Assembly: GCF_005889735.1 (NCBI RefSeq)
Contig: NZ_VCKY01000105.1
Coordinates: 1-35,796 of the forward strand
From: Nonomuraea turkmeniaca
Lineage (GTDB): Bacteria; Actinomycetota; Actinomycetes; Streptosporangiales; Streptosporangiaceae
Length of the DNA stretch: 35,796 bases
Direction: 5' to 3'
This document shows positions 1-6,507 of this stretch, piece after piece. Below the pieces are notes generated by a model. The model was not told the origin of the DNA. It saw only the letters and a list, made by a program, of their open reading frames with translations, and did not search any database. The position numbers were made by a program, and so were the translations under genes. Numbering within the stretch: position 1 is the first letter of the stretch; every line of letters starts with the position of its first letter.

Positions 1-315
1 GCCTGACCAGGGACCTCACCCGAGAGGAAGGGGTCTGGGCGACGAGGTGACGGCCTTCAGCGGGCCTGTGGACAACCGCACAGACCCGCACAACCGGCAG
101 GACCCCGCCGCGAGCATGGACTCCGACGCTCCTGCATAGCGCCATCCAACGAGCTCCCCCGAAAATCCTCAGCTGGGATGACCTGCTTTACACCAGCGTC
201 CTAGACCCGTGCCCGGGGTCCGGGGCCTACCGCAAGGTCGTCCGCAGCGGGCGCTGCGGACGATCGGGGCTCCGGGCAGCGCCTCCCTTCGGCCCTCCGC
301 CGGGCACCCACCCGA
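1..315. other. Left-edge stretch without a confident gene
   Basis: I see no convincing complete gene here. A frame on the + strand is open from base 2 to a TAG at 137-139 and could be the end of a gene lying outside the window, but the residues resemble no family I know. The remaining part holds one strong hairpin (listed separately) downstream of the DUF998 gene. Confidence 0.4.
239..262 (-). terminator. Candidate terminator hairpin after the DUF998 gene
   Basis: A perfect 10-bp stem (CGTCCGCAGC / GCTGCGGACG) with a four-base GGGC loop lies about 54 bases past the stop codon of the DUF998 gene. There is no T-tract, which is common for actinobacterial terminators but leaves the call uncertain. 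Confidence 0.4.
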
Positions 316-996
316 TCAACGAGTGGGCCGGTGGGGGAGCCCGCCCCGAGCGGTCATGGTTTCCTGGCGTAGCCGCATGGCCAGGAGTGCGGCCCACCCC
401 CAGCCCACCAAGGCCAGGAGGCGAAGCAGGAGGCTCAGGGGTTGTGAGTTCTCACCGCGCTCCGACAGCACGCCGGACAGCACATAGATCGCCGGCAGCG
501 CCACCCCGATGACCGCGCAGAAAGCCGCCCATCGCGGCTCGCCCAGCGTGGCGAACCGCCGGGCGAACACGAAGCAGGCCGCGATCAGCGAGGCCAACAC
601 CACGAAGAAGCCGACGCCGTGCAACATGTGGCTCAGGCCGGCGTCCGTGGGCACGCCGGTCGGCGCCCCCTGCGGATAGCCCCACCCAGGGGAGGTGCGG
701 AAGAGCCCCACGACGACCAGACCGGTTCCGAAAGCGCCGATCAGCAGTGGTCCCCACGCCCTGCCGCGGCCGTGCCGGAGCACGCGCCGCATTCCCACAG
801 CGGACACCACGTACAGCGCTCCGGTGACCACGAAGTTGGCGACCTGGATCCATCCCAGGTCGCCCAGGCTCAGCAGGCTGAGCGGCTGCCGCCGGGGGTC
901 GAAGCCGGGACGCGTGTAGTCCTGGATCAGGACCAGGACGATGAACAGTGGGCCGGCGACAGCGCCGCACGCCAGTAAGGCCCTGGTCAGTCGCAT
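316..996 (-). CDS. DUF998 family integral membrane protein
   Basis: This is a 226-residue polytopic membrane protein of unknown molecular role. The sequence shows about six hydrophobic segments: residues 5-25 (the first, beginning right after MRLTRALLACG), around 50-70, 82-100, 123-145, 155-175 and 190-207, with a basic C-terminus. The spacing and the conserved short loops (a Pro-rich stretch before helix 2, a His-Gly pair near residue 127) fit the DUF998 family, whose members are usually 190-230 residues. The ATG at 996 is supported by a strong Shine-Dalgarno (AAGGAGG) six bases upstream. It is monocistronic in this window. Two palindromes of the form TTAGC-N3-GCTAA lie directly upstream, one overlapping the ribosome binding site, so expression is probably held off by a TetR-type repressor that is not encoded nearby. 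The substrate or partner is unknown. Confidence 0.8.
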   Translation of the reverse strand: MRLTRALLACGAVAGPLFIVLVLIQDYTRPGFDPRRQPLSLLSLGDLGWIQVANFVVTGALYVVSAVGMRRVLRHGRGRAWGPLLIGAFGTGLVVVGLFRTSPGWGYPQGAPTGVPTDAGLSHMLHGVGFFVVLASLIAACFVFARRFATLGEPRWAAFCAVIGVALPAIYVLSGVLSERGENSQPLSLLLRLLALVGWGWAALLAMRLRQETMTARGGLPHRPTR

Positions 997-1005
997 CCTC
1001 TACCT

Positions 1006-1054
1006 CCTTAGCAACGCTAAGGTCATGCTGCATTAGCGATGCTAAGGCTGTCAA
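1006..1054 (-). promoter_or_regulatory. Promoter with two TetR-type operators for the DUF998 gene
   Basis: On the minus strand a consensus -35 TTGACA lies at 1054-1049, with a weak -10 (CAGCAT) 18 bases on. Two palindromes share the half-site TTAGC: 1006-1022 is a perfect 7-3-7 (CCTTAGC-AAC-GCTAAGG) and 1033-1045 is a perfect 5-3-5 (TTAGC-GAT-GCTAA). Their centres are 25 bp apart. The second lies in the promoter spacer and the first covers part of the Shine-Dalgarno, so a bound repressor could block both transcription and its early stage. The promoter elements and the operator sequences are seen; the TetR assignment is inference from palindrome shape. Confidence 0.65.
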
Positions 1055-1082
1055 TCCATACGTTCCTCCCGACCCGCCACCC

Positions 1083-1500
1083 CTACTGACGGCAGAAGCG
1101 ATCGCAGCCGTCGAAGCGTGCCGCGTCGACGGGCGGGAACGACGACGGCGGCACGTCCTTCAGCGCGGCCGCCATGGTGTCCCGCCAGATCGGGCCGGGC
1201 AGGCTCGCCCCGGCCACCGACCCGTAGTACCGGCCGCCGATCGTCACGCCGACCAGCTTGTGCTGCTGGGAGCCCCGCGGATCCCCGATGCTCACCGCAC
1301 CTGCCAGGTCCGGGGTGAAACCGGCGAACCAGGCGGTCGCGTAGTCGTCCGTGGTGCCGGTCTTGCCGGCCGCGTCGCGCCCGATGCCGCCGACGGCCCG
1401 CATCGTGCCCTTGGTGAACACCCCGGACAGCACGTCGGCCGTGGCGTCCGCGATGGCCGGGGTCCAGGACCGCCTTCTTCAGCTGGCGGGGAATCCGCGC
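1083..1500 (-). pseudogene. 3' fragment of a penicillin-binding protein, frameshifted
   Basis: The minus strand encodes the C-terminal end of a transpeptidase (penicillin-binding) domain. It carries the KTG box in the context AAGKTGTTDDYATAWFAGF, followed by the typical class A PBP tail to a natural TGA-type stop at 1083. Upstream, residues KKAVLDP and then AIADATADVLSGVF are clearly one protein but lie in different frames, so one extra base near 1462-1466 has broken the gene. Coding similarity fades at about 1500, where the left end of the transposon is near. The other half of the same gene is at 2815-3375, beyond the transposon. Roughly 60-90 codons that should lie between the SVNTFF stretch and the VLDP stretch are absent, judging from the usual layout of this domain. 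Confidence 0.75.
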
Positions 1501-1543
1501 TCCTCCCTCCGGATATTGTCGGTGCCCCTCGATAGTGTGGTGG

Positions 1544-2808
1544 TCTCATTACCTTCGTGAGAAATCTGGGAGGTGGGTGTGCGCAGGTCGTACCGGTTTC
1601 TGCTGCGCCCCACCAGCAAGCAGGCCGCCGCGCTGGCCGCGTGCTTGGAGAGTCACCGGCAGCTTTACAACGCGGCGCTGGAGCACCGGCGCACCGCCTA
1701 CGCCAAGGCCGGTGTCACCATCCGCTATGGCGACCAGTCGGGCGAGTTGAAGCACATCCGCGCCGGCGACCCCGACGGGCAGGGCCGGTGGTCGTTCTCC
1801 TCCCAGCAGGCCACCCTGCGCCGTCTGGACAAGGCGTTCGGCGCGTTCTTCCGGCGTGTCAAGAAGGGCGAGAAGCCCGGCTATCCCAGGTTCAAGGGGC
1901 GGGGCTGGTTCGACACCGTGGAGTGGCCGAAGGACGGTGACGGCTGCCGGTGGGACTCCCAGGCCCACCCAACCGCCACCTATGTGCGATTGCAGGGCGT
2001 CGGCCACGTCCGTGTGCATCAGCACCGCCCGGTCAAGGGCACGGTGAAGACGATCAGTGTGAAGCGGGAGGCCTCCCGCTGGTTGCTGCTGCTGTCGTGT
2101 GACCACGTGCCCGCCCAGCCGCTGCCCGCCACAGGGGCCGCGGCCGGGATCGACATGGGCGTGACCTCGCTCGTGACGACCAGCGACGGCGAACACCTCG
2201 CCAACCCGCGCCACCTGGCCACCTCCGCCGGGAGACTCGCCGCCGCCCAGCGGGACCTCGCAGGCAAGAAACGCGGGAGCAAACGGCGACGTAAGGCCGT
2301 GGCTCGCCTCGCCGCCCTGCATGCGAAGGTACGCCGCCAACGCCTCGACGGAGCGCACAAGGCCGCCCTGGCGCTGGTCCGCGCCTACGACTTGATCGCG
2401 CACGAAGACCTGCACATAGCGAACATGACCAAACGGGCCGCTCCAAGGCCGGACAGCGCAGGCGGACACCTGCCCAACGGCGCGTCCGCAAAGTCCGGGC
2501 TGGGCAGATCGATTCTGGACGCGGGTTGGGGGGTGTTCCTGACGATCCTCGCGCACAAGGCTGAAAGTGCCGGTCGAGAGCTGATCGCAGTCGAGCCCCG
2601 CAACACCTCCCGCACCTGCTCGCGTTGCGGGCACTGTACGAAGGAGAACCGCCTCACTCAAGCCGAGTTCGCGTGTGCGGCGTGTGGGCACACCGCGCAC
2701 GCTGATGTGAACGCGGCGATCAACATCTTGAGGGCAGGGCTTGCCCTTCGCGACGCTGCGGAAGCGGCTTAGCGAGAAGCCGCTCCCCTTAGGGAGCGGA
2801 GGAGTCAC
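1544..2808 (+). mobile_element. IS200/IS605-superfamily element carrying only tnpB
   Basis: The element splits a penicillin-binding protein gene. It contains a single tnpB gene and no tnpA. The left end is not sharply defined: a small stem (TCTCA 1544-1548 with TGAGA 1558-1562) just before tnpB looks like the subterminal hairpin of such elements, so the true left end is probably a few tens of bases further left (about 1510-1540). The right end has two overlapping hairpins and the terminal GGAGTCAC at 2801-2808; PBP coding sequence (SVNTFF, minus strand) resumes at once after it. Elements of this kind move only when a TnpA is supplied in trans, so it is probably not autonomous. Confidence 0.75.
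1579..2772 (+). CDS. tnpB: RNA-guided endonuclease TnpB
   Basis: TnpB is the RNA-guided, RuvC-like DNA endonuclease of IS200/IS605 elements. The 397-residue protein has the N-terminal wedge/helical region (start MRRSYRFLLRPT), then a split RuvC fold: Asp192 in GIDMGVTS, Glu276 in IAHEDLHI and Asp376 in HADVNAAINIL. The zinc ribbon has Cys347 and Cys350 in CSRCGH and Cys366 and Cys369 in CAACGH. All catalytic residues are intact, so it should be an active nuclease rather than a TldR-type repressor. The GTG at 1579 is preferred over the in-frame GTG at 1573 because GGGAGG (1568-1573) then sits five bases upstream. The gene ends inside the first hairpin of the right-end/omega-RNA region, the normal arrangement. 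It lies within a dead PBP gene and is the only gene of its element. Confidence 0.92.
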   Translation: MRRSYRFLLRPTSKQAAALAACLESHRQLYNAALEHRRTAYAKAGVTIRYGDQSGELKHIRAGDPDGQGRWSFSSQQATLRRLDKAFGAFFRRVKKGEKPGYPRFKGRGWFDTVEWPKDGDGCRWDSQAHPTATYVRLQGVGHVRVHQHRPVKGTVKTISVKREASRWLLLLSCDHVPAQPLPATGAAAGIDMGVTSLVTTSDGEHLANPRHLATSAGRLAAAQRDLAGKKRGSKRRRKAVARLAALHAKVRRQRLDGAHKAALALVRAYDLIAHEDLHIANMTKRAAPRPDSAGGHLPNGASAKSGLGRSILDAGWGVFLTILAHKAESAGRELIAVEPRNTSRTCSRCGHCTKENRLTQAEFACAACGHTAHADVNAAINILRAGLALRDAAEAA

Positions 2809-2828
2809 GAAGAACGTGTTCACCGAGC
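2763..2828 (+). ncRNA. 3' end of the TnpB omega-RNA with guide segment
   Basis: At the tnpB stop codon, stem AGCGGCTT (2763-2770) pairs with AAGCCGCT (2777-2784); an alternative or adjacent stem CCGCTCCC (2780-2787) pairs with GGGAGCGG (2792-2799) over the loop CTTA. The scaffold ends at GGAGTCAC (2801-2808). In known TnpB systems the RNA runs off the right end so the next 16-20 bases act as the guide: here 2809-2828, which is PBP sequence next to the insertion. The 5' end of the RNA, probably inside tnpB, cannot be placed from sequence alone. Confidence 0.6.
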
Positions 2829-3375
2829 CAGCCAGCCGAGCCCTACGTGCCGGTCCGCAACATGTTCCACCCCGGTGAGCCCTCGTCGTTGGTGACCGTG
2901 TGGGTGGCATCGCCGACGTTCTCGCCCCAGCAGTTCGTGAAGGTCGCGTAGCCGGGCGCGCGGTAACCCCGCGCCCGCGGTGAGCTCGTCGTCCACGTTC
3001 ATCCCCTGCTTCAGCGCGCTGATCAGGGTGAACGATTTGAACGTGGCCCCGGCTGGAACCCGGTCCGCCGCCGTGCGCGGCGTCCGCCACGACGTCGTAC
3101 GAGATCTCGTTCTTGGCCGTGCGCCGCCCGTACGGCTTGCTGGCGGCCATGGCCCTGATCGCGCCGTCCCCGGCTGGACCAGTGCCTGGGCGGCGACCGG
3201 GGTGTCGGAGGCGTGGACGTACTGCCGGATCGTCCGGTCCGTGGCCGCCTGCATGACCGAGTCCATCGTGGTGGTGATCGCACCCCATGGCCGGGACCGC
3301 GATCCCGGCCATGAGTACGCCCGCCGCCACGCCGCGGCGGCCAGGCATACGATCTTCATCCTCCCGGCCGGACAT
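2815..3375 (-). pseudogene. 5' fragment of a penicillin-binding protein with several frameshifts
   Basis: Clear pieces of a class A PBP transpeptidase domain occur in order on the minus strand but in different frames: TTMDSVMQAATD and TPVAAQALVQPGT, then GAIRAMAASKPYG and EISYDVVADAAHGG, then the active-site region GATFKSFTLISALKQG (normally S-T-F-K; here the first position reads A-T-F-K), then YATFTNCWGENVGDATHTVT ending in a TAG, and finally SVNTFF next to the transposon. No glycosyltransferase domain precedes it. The ATG at 3375 overlaps the beta-lactamase stop codon (TGATG), and a Met at 3348 with GGGAGG upstream would give a signal-peptide-like start, so the intact ancestor was probably translationally linked to the beta-lactamase as a two-gene unit. 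The gene is dead. Confidence 0.75.
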
Positions 3376-4316
3376 CAGACCTTGCCGAGCCCGCGGGCCA
3401 GGATCGTGGCGGTCTTCGCGATCGTCTTGTCGTCGGTGGCGAGGCCGGGGGTGCGGTTGGTGTAGATCGCCATGATGATGGGAGCGGCACCCTTCTCGGG
3501 CCAGATGACGGCGATGTCGTTCCCGCCGCCGAATCCCGTGGAGTTGGTGCCGGTCTTGTCGCCGATCGTCCAGGTCTTGGGCAGGCCGGCGCGGATACGC
3601 GCGTCGCCGGTCCTGGTCGCGATCAGCCAGGTGTTGATCTGCTCCCGATCCTTGGCGTGGAGTGCGTTGCCGCTCGTCAACGCACGCAGGTCACGGGCGA
3701 TGGCCGCGGGGGTGGTGGTGTCGCGCTTGTCCTTCGGTGTCCAGTCGTTCAGCCCGGGCTCGTAGCGGTCCAGGCGGGAGATCGGGTCCTTGAGCGAACG
3801 GAAGTATTCGGTCAGGCCGGCGGGACCGCCGATCTGCTTCAGGATCAGGTTGCCCGCGGTGTTGTCGCTCAGCGTTATGGTCGCCTCGCACAGCTGGGCC
3901 ACGGTCAGCCCGTCCTTGACGTGCTTCTCGGTGACCGGGGAGTAGTCCAGCACCTCGTCGGCCGTCCAGTGGAGCACCTTGTTCATCAGCCCGGGGTCCG
4001 AGGTGCGGGCCTTGTGCAGCACGGCCGCGCACGCCATGGCCTTGAACGTGGACAACAGCGGGAAGCGTTCACCCGCCCGGTACGTCACGGTCTTGCCCGT
4101 GGCGGTGTCCACGGCGTACGCGCCGATGCGGCCCTTGAAGGCCTTCTCCAGTGCGCGCAGCTCCTTCCTGACGTTGACCTTGGCCTGGCTCGAGACCGCC
4201 GGCGCGGCCGCCACGCTCGTGGCCGACGCCGTGCCCGTGCCGATGGTGCCGCCCGCCACGAGGGAGATCGCCAGGGCGGTGGCCGCCGCCAGCCGGTGGG
4301 CGCGGAGGTTTCGCAT
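3375..4316 (-). CDS. bla: Class A beta-lactamase
   Basis: This secreted serine hydrolase opens the beta-lactam ring. The 313-residue protein has an N-terminal signal peptide (hydrophobic core about residues 9-24, Ala-rich cleavage region near 30-40). All class A boxes are present: S89-T-F-K92 (Ser70/Lys73), S150-D-N152 (SDN loop), Glu186 in RYEPGLND (Glu166) and K254-T-G256 (KTG). Cys96 and Cys143 sit at the positions of the TEM Cys77-Cys123 disulfide. The ATG at 4316 has AAGGAC about eight bases upstream. It reads into the decayed PBP gene, whose start overlapped its stop codon. GATATC-rich palindromes upstream are a candidate operator. The gene is intact while its partner has decayed. Actinobacterial chromosomal beta-lactamases of this type are common, so it need not be recently acquired. 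Confidence 0.95.
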   Translation of the reverse strand: MRNLRAHRLAAATALAISLVAGGTIGTGTASATSVAAAPAVSSQAKVNVRKELRALEKAFKGRIGAYAVDTATGKTVTYRAGERFPLLSTFKAMACAAVLHKARTSDPGLMNKVLHWTADEVLDYSPVTEKHVKDGLTVAQLCEATITLSDNTAGNLILKQIGGPAGLTEYFRSLKDPISRLDRYEPGLNDWTPKDKRDTTTPAAIARDLRALTSGNALHAKDREQINTWLIATRTGDARIRAGLPKTWTIGDKTGTNSTGFGGGNDIAVIWPEKGAAPIIMAIYTNRTPGLATDDKTIAKTATILARGLGKV

Positions 4317-4385
4317 GTCATGTGTCCTTGCTGTCGCCTGTCAGAGGCAGGAGCAAAGCAGATGAGTTCTCCGTATGTCTAATAG

Positions 4386-4423
4386 CGATATCGGAAACCG
4401 ACTGATATCGCCTTCGATATCAG
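4386..4423. promoter_or_regulatory. GATATC palindromes upstream of the beta-lactamase
   Basis: The intergenic stretch holds a perfect 9-4-9 inverted repeat, CTGATATCG (4402-4410) and CGATATCAG (4415-4423) with loop CCTT, plus a third copy of the core, GCGATATCGG (4386-4395). The region lies between bla (minus) and a lipoprotein gene (plus), so it could serve either. The repeats are seen directly; an operator role is inference. The motif is not the classical BlaI box I know. Confidence 0.45.
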
Positions 4424-4487
4424 TGCTGGTCGAAACCGTTTGGGCGTGGTCAGCCGCTGATCGGGAACGCTTGGGTAGGGTCGAGGT

Positions 4488-4877
4488 ATGCGACTCCACA
4501 AGAGCCGGTTCATGCCCCTCGCCGCCTTCGCGCTCTGCATCGCCGCAGCCGGTTGCGGCGAGGTCAACCAGACCATCGACAAGGCCCAGGCATGCCTGGA
4601 GGCACCGAAGATCGTCAGCGAGCTCGGCACGCAGATCGCCCAGCTCACCAACGACCCCCAGGCCATGGACAAGGCCCTGGACGACGCCGCGACCAAGCTC
4701 AACGACGTGGCCGACAAGGCCTCCAACACCACGATCAAGGAAGCCTCCGACGATCTCGCCAAGACCCTGAGCGGCATCACGGTCAACGACGTCAACGACG
4801 CCGTCGACGCGACGCAGAAGGTCGCCACCGAGGGCGCCGCGTACGTGGAGAAGGTGGCCAAGGCCTGCACCGGGTGA
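4488..4877 (+). CDS. Small predicted lipoprotein, unknown function
   Basis: The 129-residue protein starts MRLHKSRFMPLAAFALCIAA and has a lipobox ending at Cys23 (AAGC), so it should be lipid-anchored on the outer face of the membrane after cleavage of a 22-residue signal. The mature part is almost wholly helical, with repeated Asp-Ala and Asn-Asp stretches and Lys/Glu-rich amphipathic segments, and two further cysteines (near residues 36 and 127) that could pair. No domain is recognised. The ATG at 4488 follows GGTCGAGGT. The beta-lactamase gene is divergent upstream, with GATATC palindromes in between. A hairpin follows the stop and abuts the next gene. The lipoprotein prediction is firm; the role is unknown. 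Confidence 0.75.
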   Translation: MRLHKSRFMPLAAFALCIAAAGCGEVNQTIDKAQACLEAPKIVSELGTQIAQLTNDPQAMDKALDDAATKLNDVADKASNTTIKEASDDLAKTLSGITVNDVNDAVDATQKVATEGAAYVEKVAKACTG

Positions 4878-4892
4878 ATCCCGGCTTCTCTA

Positions 4893-4923
4893 GGGGAAAT
4901 GGGGACGAAATATCGTTTTCCCC
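4893..4923 (+). terminator. Hairpin between the lipoprotein and the first DUF202 gene
   Basis: GGGGAAA (4893-4899) pairs with TTTCCCC (4917-4923), the last base touching the ATG at 4924. It could end the lipoprotein transcript, or control start-codon access of the DUF202 gene, which lacks a usual Shine-Dalgarno close to its ATG. Which of these is right cannot be told from sequence. Confidence 0.35.
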
Positions 4924-5250
4924 ATGGAGCCCGACCCGCGTTTCACCTTGGCCAATGAACGCACCTTCCTCACCTGGCTGAGCACGGCGCTGGCGCTCAG
5001 CGCGGGCGGGGTCGCCATCGCGGCGGTGCCGCCCGACGTGTTCGTGCCGTGGATCCGCACCACCCTGGCCGTTGTGCTCGTCACGCTCTCCGCGCTGGCC
5101 GCGGGCATGGCCTACCCGCGCTGGCGCAACATCCAGCGGGCGCTGCGCGATCAGGCGCCACTGCCGCCGCCCGCGCTCGCCGCCGTCTTCGGGTACGGCG
5201 TGGCCGCGGTCGCCGTGATCGCCCTCGTTCTCATCATCCTCTCAGCATGA
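4924..5250 (+). CDS. DUF202 (YidH-like) membrane protein, first of a pair
   Basis: This 108-residue protein has the DUF202 signature at its N-terminus: a short soluble segment with FTLANERTFLTWLSTALAL, followed by three membrane segments at about residues 18-36, 43-62 and 84-106. The motif (L-A-N-E-R-T-F-L-x-W) is characteristic of YidH-like proteins, which are usually 100-130 residues and of unknown function. The ATG at 4924 lies directly after a hairpin and has no good Shine-Dalgarno, so it may be leaderless or structurally controlled. A second, divergent DUF202 protein follows after a four-base gap, and the pair is probably co-transcribed and may form a heteromeric membrane complex (inference from pairing). 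Confidence 0.88.
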   Translation: MEPDPRFTLANERTFLTWLSTALALSAGGVAIAAVPPDVFVPWIRTTLAVVLVTLSALAAGMAYPRWRNIQRALRDQAPLPPPALAAVFGYGVAAVAVIALVLIILSA

Positions 5251-5254
5251 GGCG

Positions 5255-5596
5255 ATGAGGATGGCTCCCGAAGAGGAGGTCTGGGACCGTGGGCTGCAGA
5301 GCGAGCGCACCAGACTCGCGTGGGTGCGGACGGCCGTGGCTCTGGCCACCGGCGGGCTCGGCGCGGCCGGGCTGTCGGCCAGGGAAAGCCTGCCTGCCCT
5401 CGCGGTGGCCGCGTTCGCGCTGGCCGCGCTGTGCGGCGGCGTGCTGCTCATCAGGACCAGAGCCCGGTTCCGGCGGGTGCAGGCGGCATTGCACGGCGGC
5501 AGGCCGCTGGACCCCGGGCTCGACGTGGTATTCGCCTGGCTGGGTGTGCTCGGCGTGGTCGCAGGTGCCCTGACCTTTGCCTTCACCGTTCGGTGA
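5255..5596 (+). CDS. DUF202 membrane protein, second of a pair
   Basis: The 113-residue protein shows the second subtype of DUF202: a soluble N-terminus WDRGLQSERTRLAWVRTAVA and three hydrophobic segments (about 28-44, 47-65 and 90-111). It starts four bases after the stop of the preceding DUF202 gene. Two in-frame ATGs (5255 and 5261) are possible; 5261 would give MAPEEEVWD and is equally plausible. Paired DUF202 genes of the two subtypes are common in actinobacteria, and the tight spacing suggests one operon and a joint function, which is not known. It is followed by the zinc-ribbon gene after about 50 bases. Confidence 0.85.
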   Translation: MRMAPEEEVWDRGLQSERTRLAWVRTAVALATGGLGAAGLSARESLPALAVAAFALAALCGGVLLIRTRARFRRVQAALHGGRPLDPGLDVVFAWLGVLGVVAGALTFAFTVR

Positions 5597-5645
5597 GTCC
5601 GCTTGCGAGATTCCGACAAGCAGGCGGAAACTCGGAAGCAAGGGG

Positions 5646-5957
5646 GTGACCTCGTTGGAGGAAGAACGCAGGATCGTGCCGTTCGAGTGCCGCGGTTGCT
5701 GGCACGTCTGGGAAGAGGAATACCTGGTCAGGCACGTAGACGACCACCATGGCAACGCAGGAGAGGTCTGGCTGCGCAACGGGCTGCCCGTGCCGCCGCC
5801 GTCGCCGGGTGCCATCTGCCCGCGCTGTGGTTGCCAGTCCGCCACCACGTTCCCTGAGGGCTACTTGGCGCGCCATCCGGAGCTGATCCCACCGGAGCAG
5901 CCGGCGGCGCCCGACGCGACCCCGCTGCTCAGCCCGGTGCCGCGCCCGCTCTACTGA
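5646..5957 (+). CDS. Zinc-ribbon protein of unknown function, first of a tandem pair
   Basis: The protein (103 residues from the GTG at 5646) has two Cys pairs: FECRGCWHVWEEE near the N-terminus and ICPRCGC about 45 residues later, together a likely four-Cys zinc site. Between and around them are His-rich residues (RHVDDHHGN) and the segment FPEGYLARHPEL. The C-terminus is Pro/Ala-rich and unstructured. I prefer GTG 5646 over an ATG at 5577 because the latter would overlap the DUF202 gene by 20 bases and lacks a ribosome binding site, while GCAAGGGG lies just before 5646. The next gene is a paralogue with the same layout. I recognise no named family. A small regulatory or metal-sensing adaptor would fit, but nothing in the sequence proves it. 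Confidence 0.7.
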   Translation: MTSLEEERRIVPFECRGCWHVWEEEYLVRHVDDHHGNAGEVWLRNGLPVPPPSPGAICPRCGCQSATTFPEGYLARHPELIPPEQPAAPDATPLLSPVPRPLY

Positions 5958-6084
5958 CAACTAACCTGACACATGGTAAGGATTCCGTAACGGTAAGTGT
6001 CGCAAGTCCGGTCTTGCGAGGAAATGCCCGGCCGGGCGGACACTCGGGTCGAACCGTGATCCGCAGCCGGGAGGGGTGGTCCTC

Positions 6085-6507
6085 GTGCCCGATGGGTTCG
6101 AGACCCGTGTGTCATGGCCTTTCGAATGCCTGCGTTGCCTGCACGTGTGGGAGGAGGACTTCGTGGTCCGCACTCTCGCCGACACTCACGGCAACGAGAC
6201 GCAGGTCTGGCTCAGTTCGGGAGTGTGGGTGCAGCCGCCCTGGTCGGGGACCTGCTGCCCCGGCTGTGGCGCTTGCCACGTGACCTCGTTCCCGTCGGGG
6301 TACCTGGCTCGCCACCGCGAGCTCATGCCCGTGCCCGAACCGGAGCCGGAGCCGTACCTGCCGCCGGCGGCCGAGCCGGACAGCGTGTCTGTTGAGCGGA
6401 CGCGGCTGCCCGGCCGGCTTCTGGTCGCCATCGGGGTGCCGGTGGCGTTATTCGTCGGGTACGAGCTGTACGCGAACGTCGTGGCCGCGGCCAACCCGCA
6501 CCACTAG
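6085..6507 (+). CDS. Zinc-ribbon protein with C-terminal membrane anchor, paralogue of the preceding gene
   Basis: The protein (140 residues from GTG 6085) repeats the layout of its neighbour: FECLRCLHVWEEDFVVR, then D-T-HGN, VWL, and a second Cys pair CCPGCGAC, then SFPSGYLARHREL. It then differs: a Pro-Glu repeat linker (PVPEPEPEPYLPP) leads to one hydrophobic helix at about residues 111-129, so the ribbon would be tethered to the membrane. GTG 6085 is chosen because GGGAGGGG (6069-6076) lies eight bases upstream; an in-frame GTG at 6076 is too close to it. It ends convergently with the ABC transporter gene, sharing four bases (CTAG). Function unknown; clearly the result of a tandem duplication with later divergence. 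Confidence 0.72.
   Translation: MPDGFETRVSWPFECLRCLHVWEEDFVVRTLADTHGNETQVWLSSGVWVQPPWSGTCCPGCGACHVTSFPSGYLARHRELMPVPEPEPEPYLPPAAEPDSVSVERTRLPGRLLVAIGVPVALFVGYELYANVVAAANPHH

Noticed and set aside
1549..3375. Long open frame on the minus strand across the transposon (608 codons)
   Set aside because: It runs antisense to tnpB and only in short parts matches PBP sequence; it is GC-bias openness plus a frameshifted pseudogene, not one gene.
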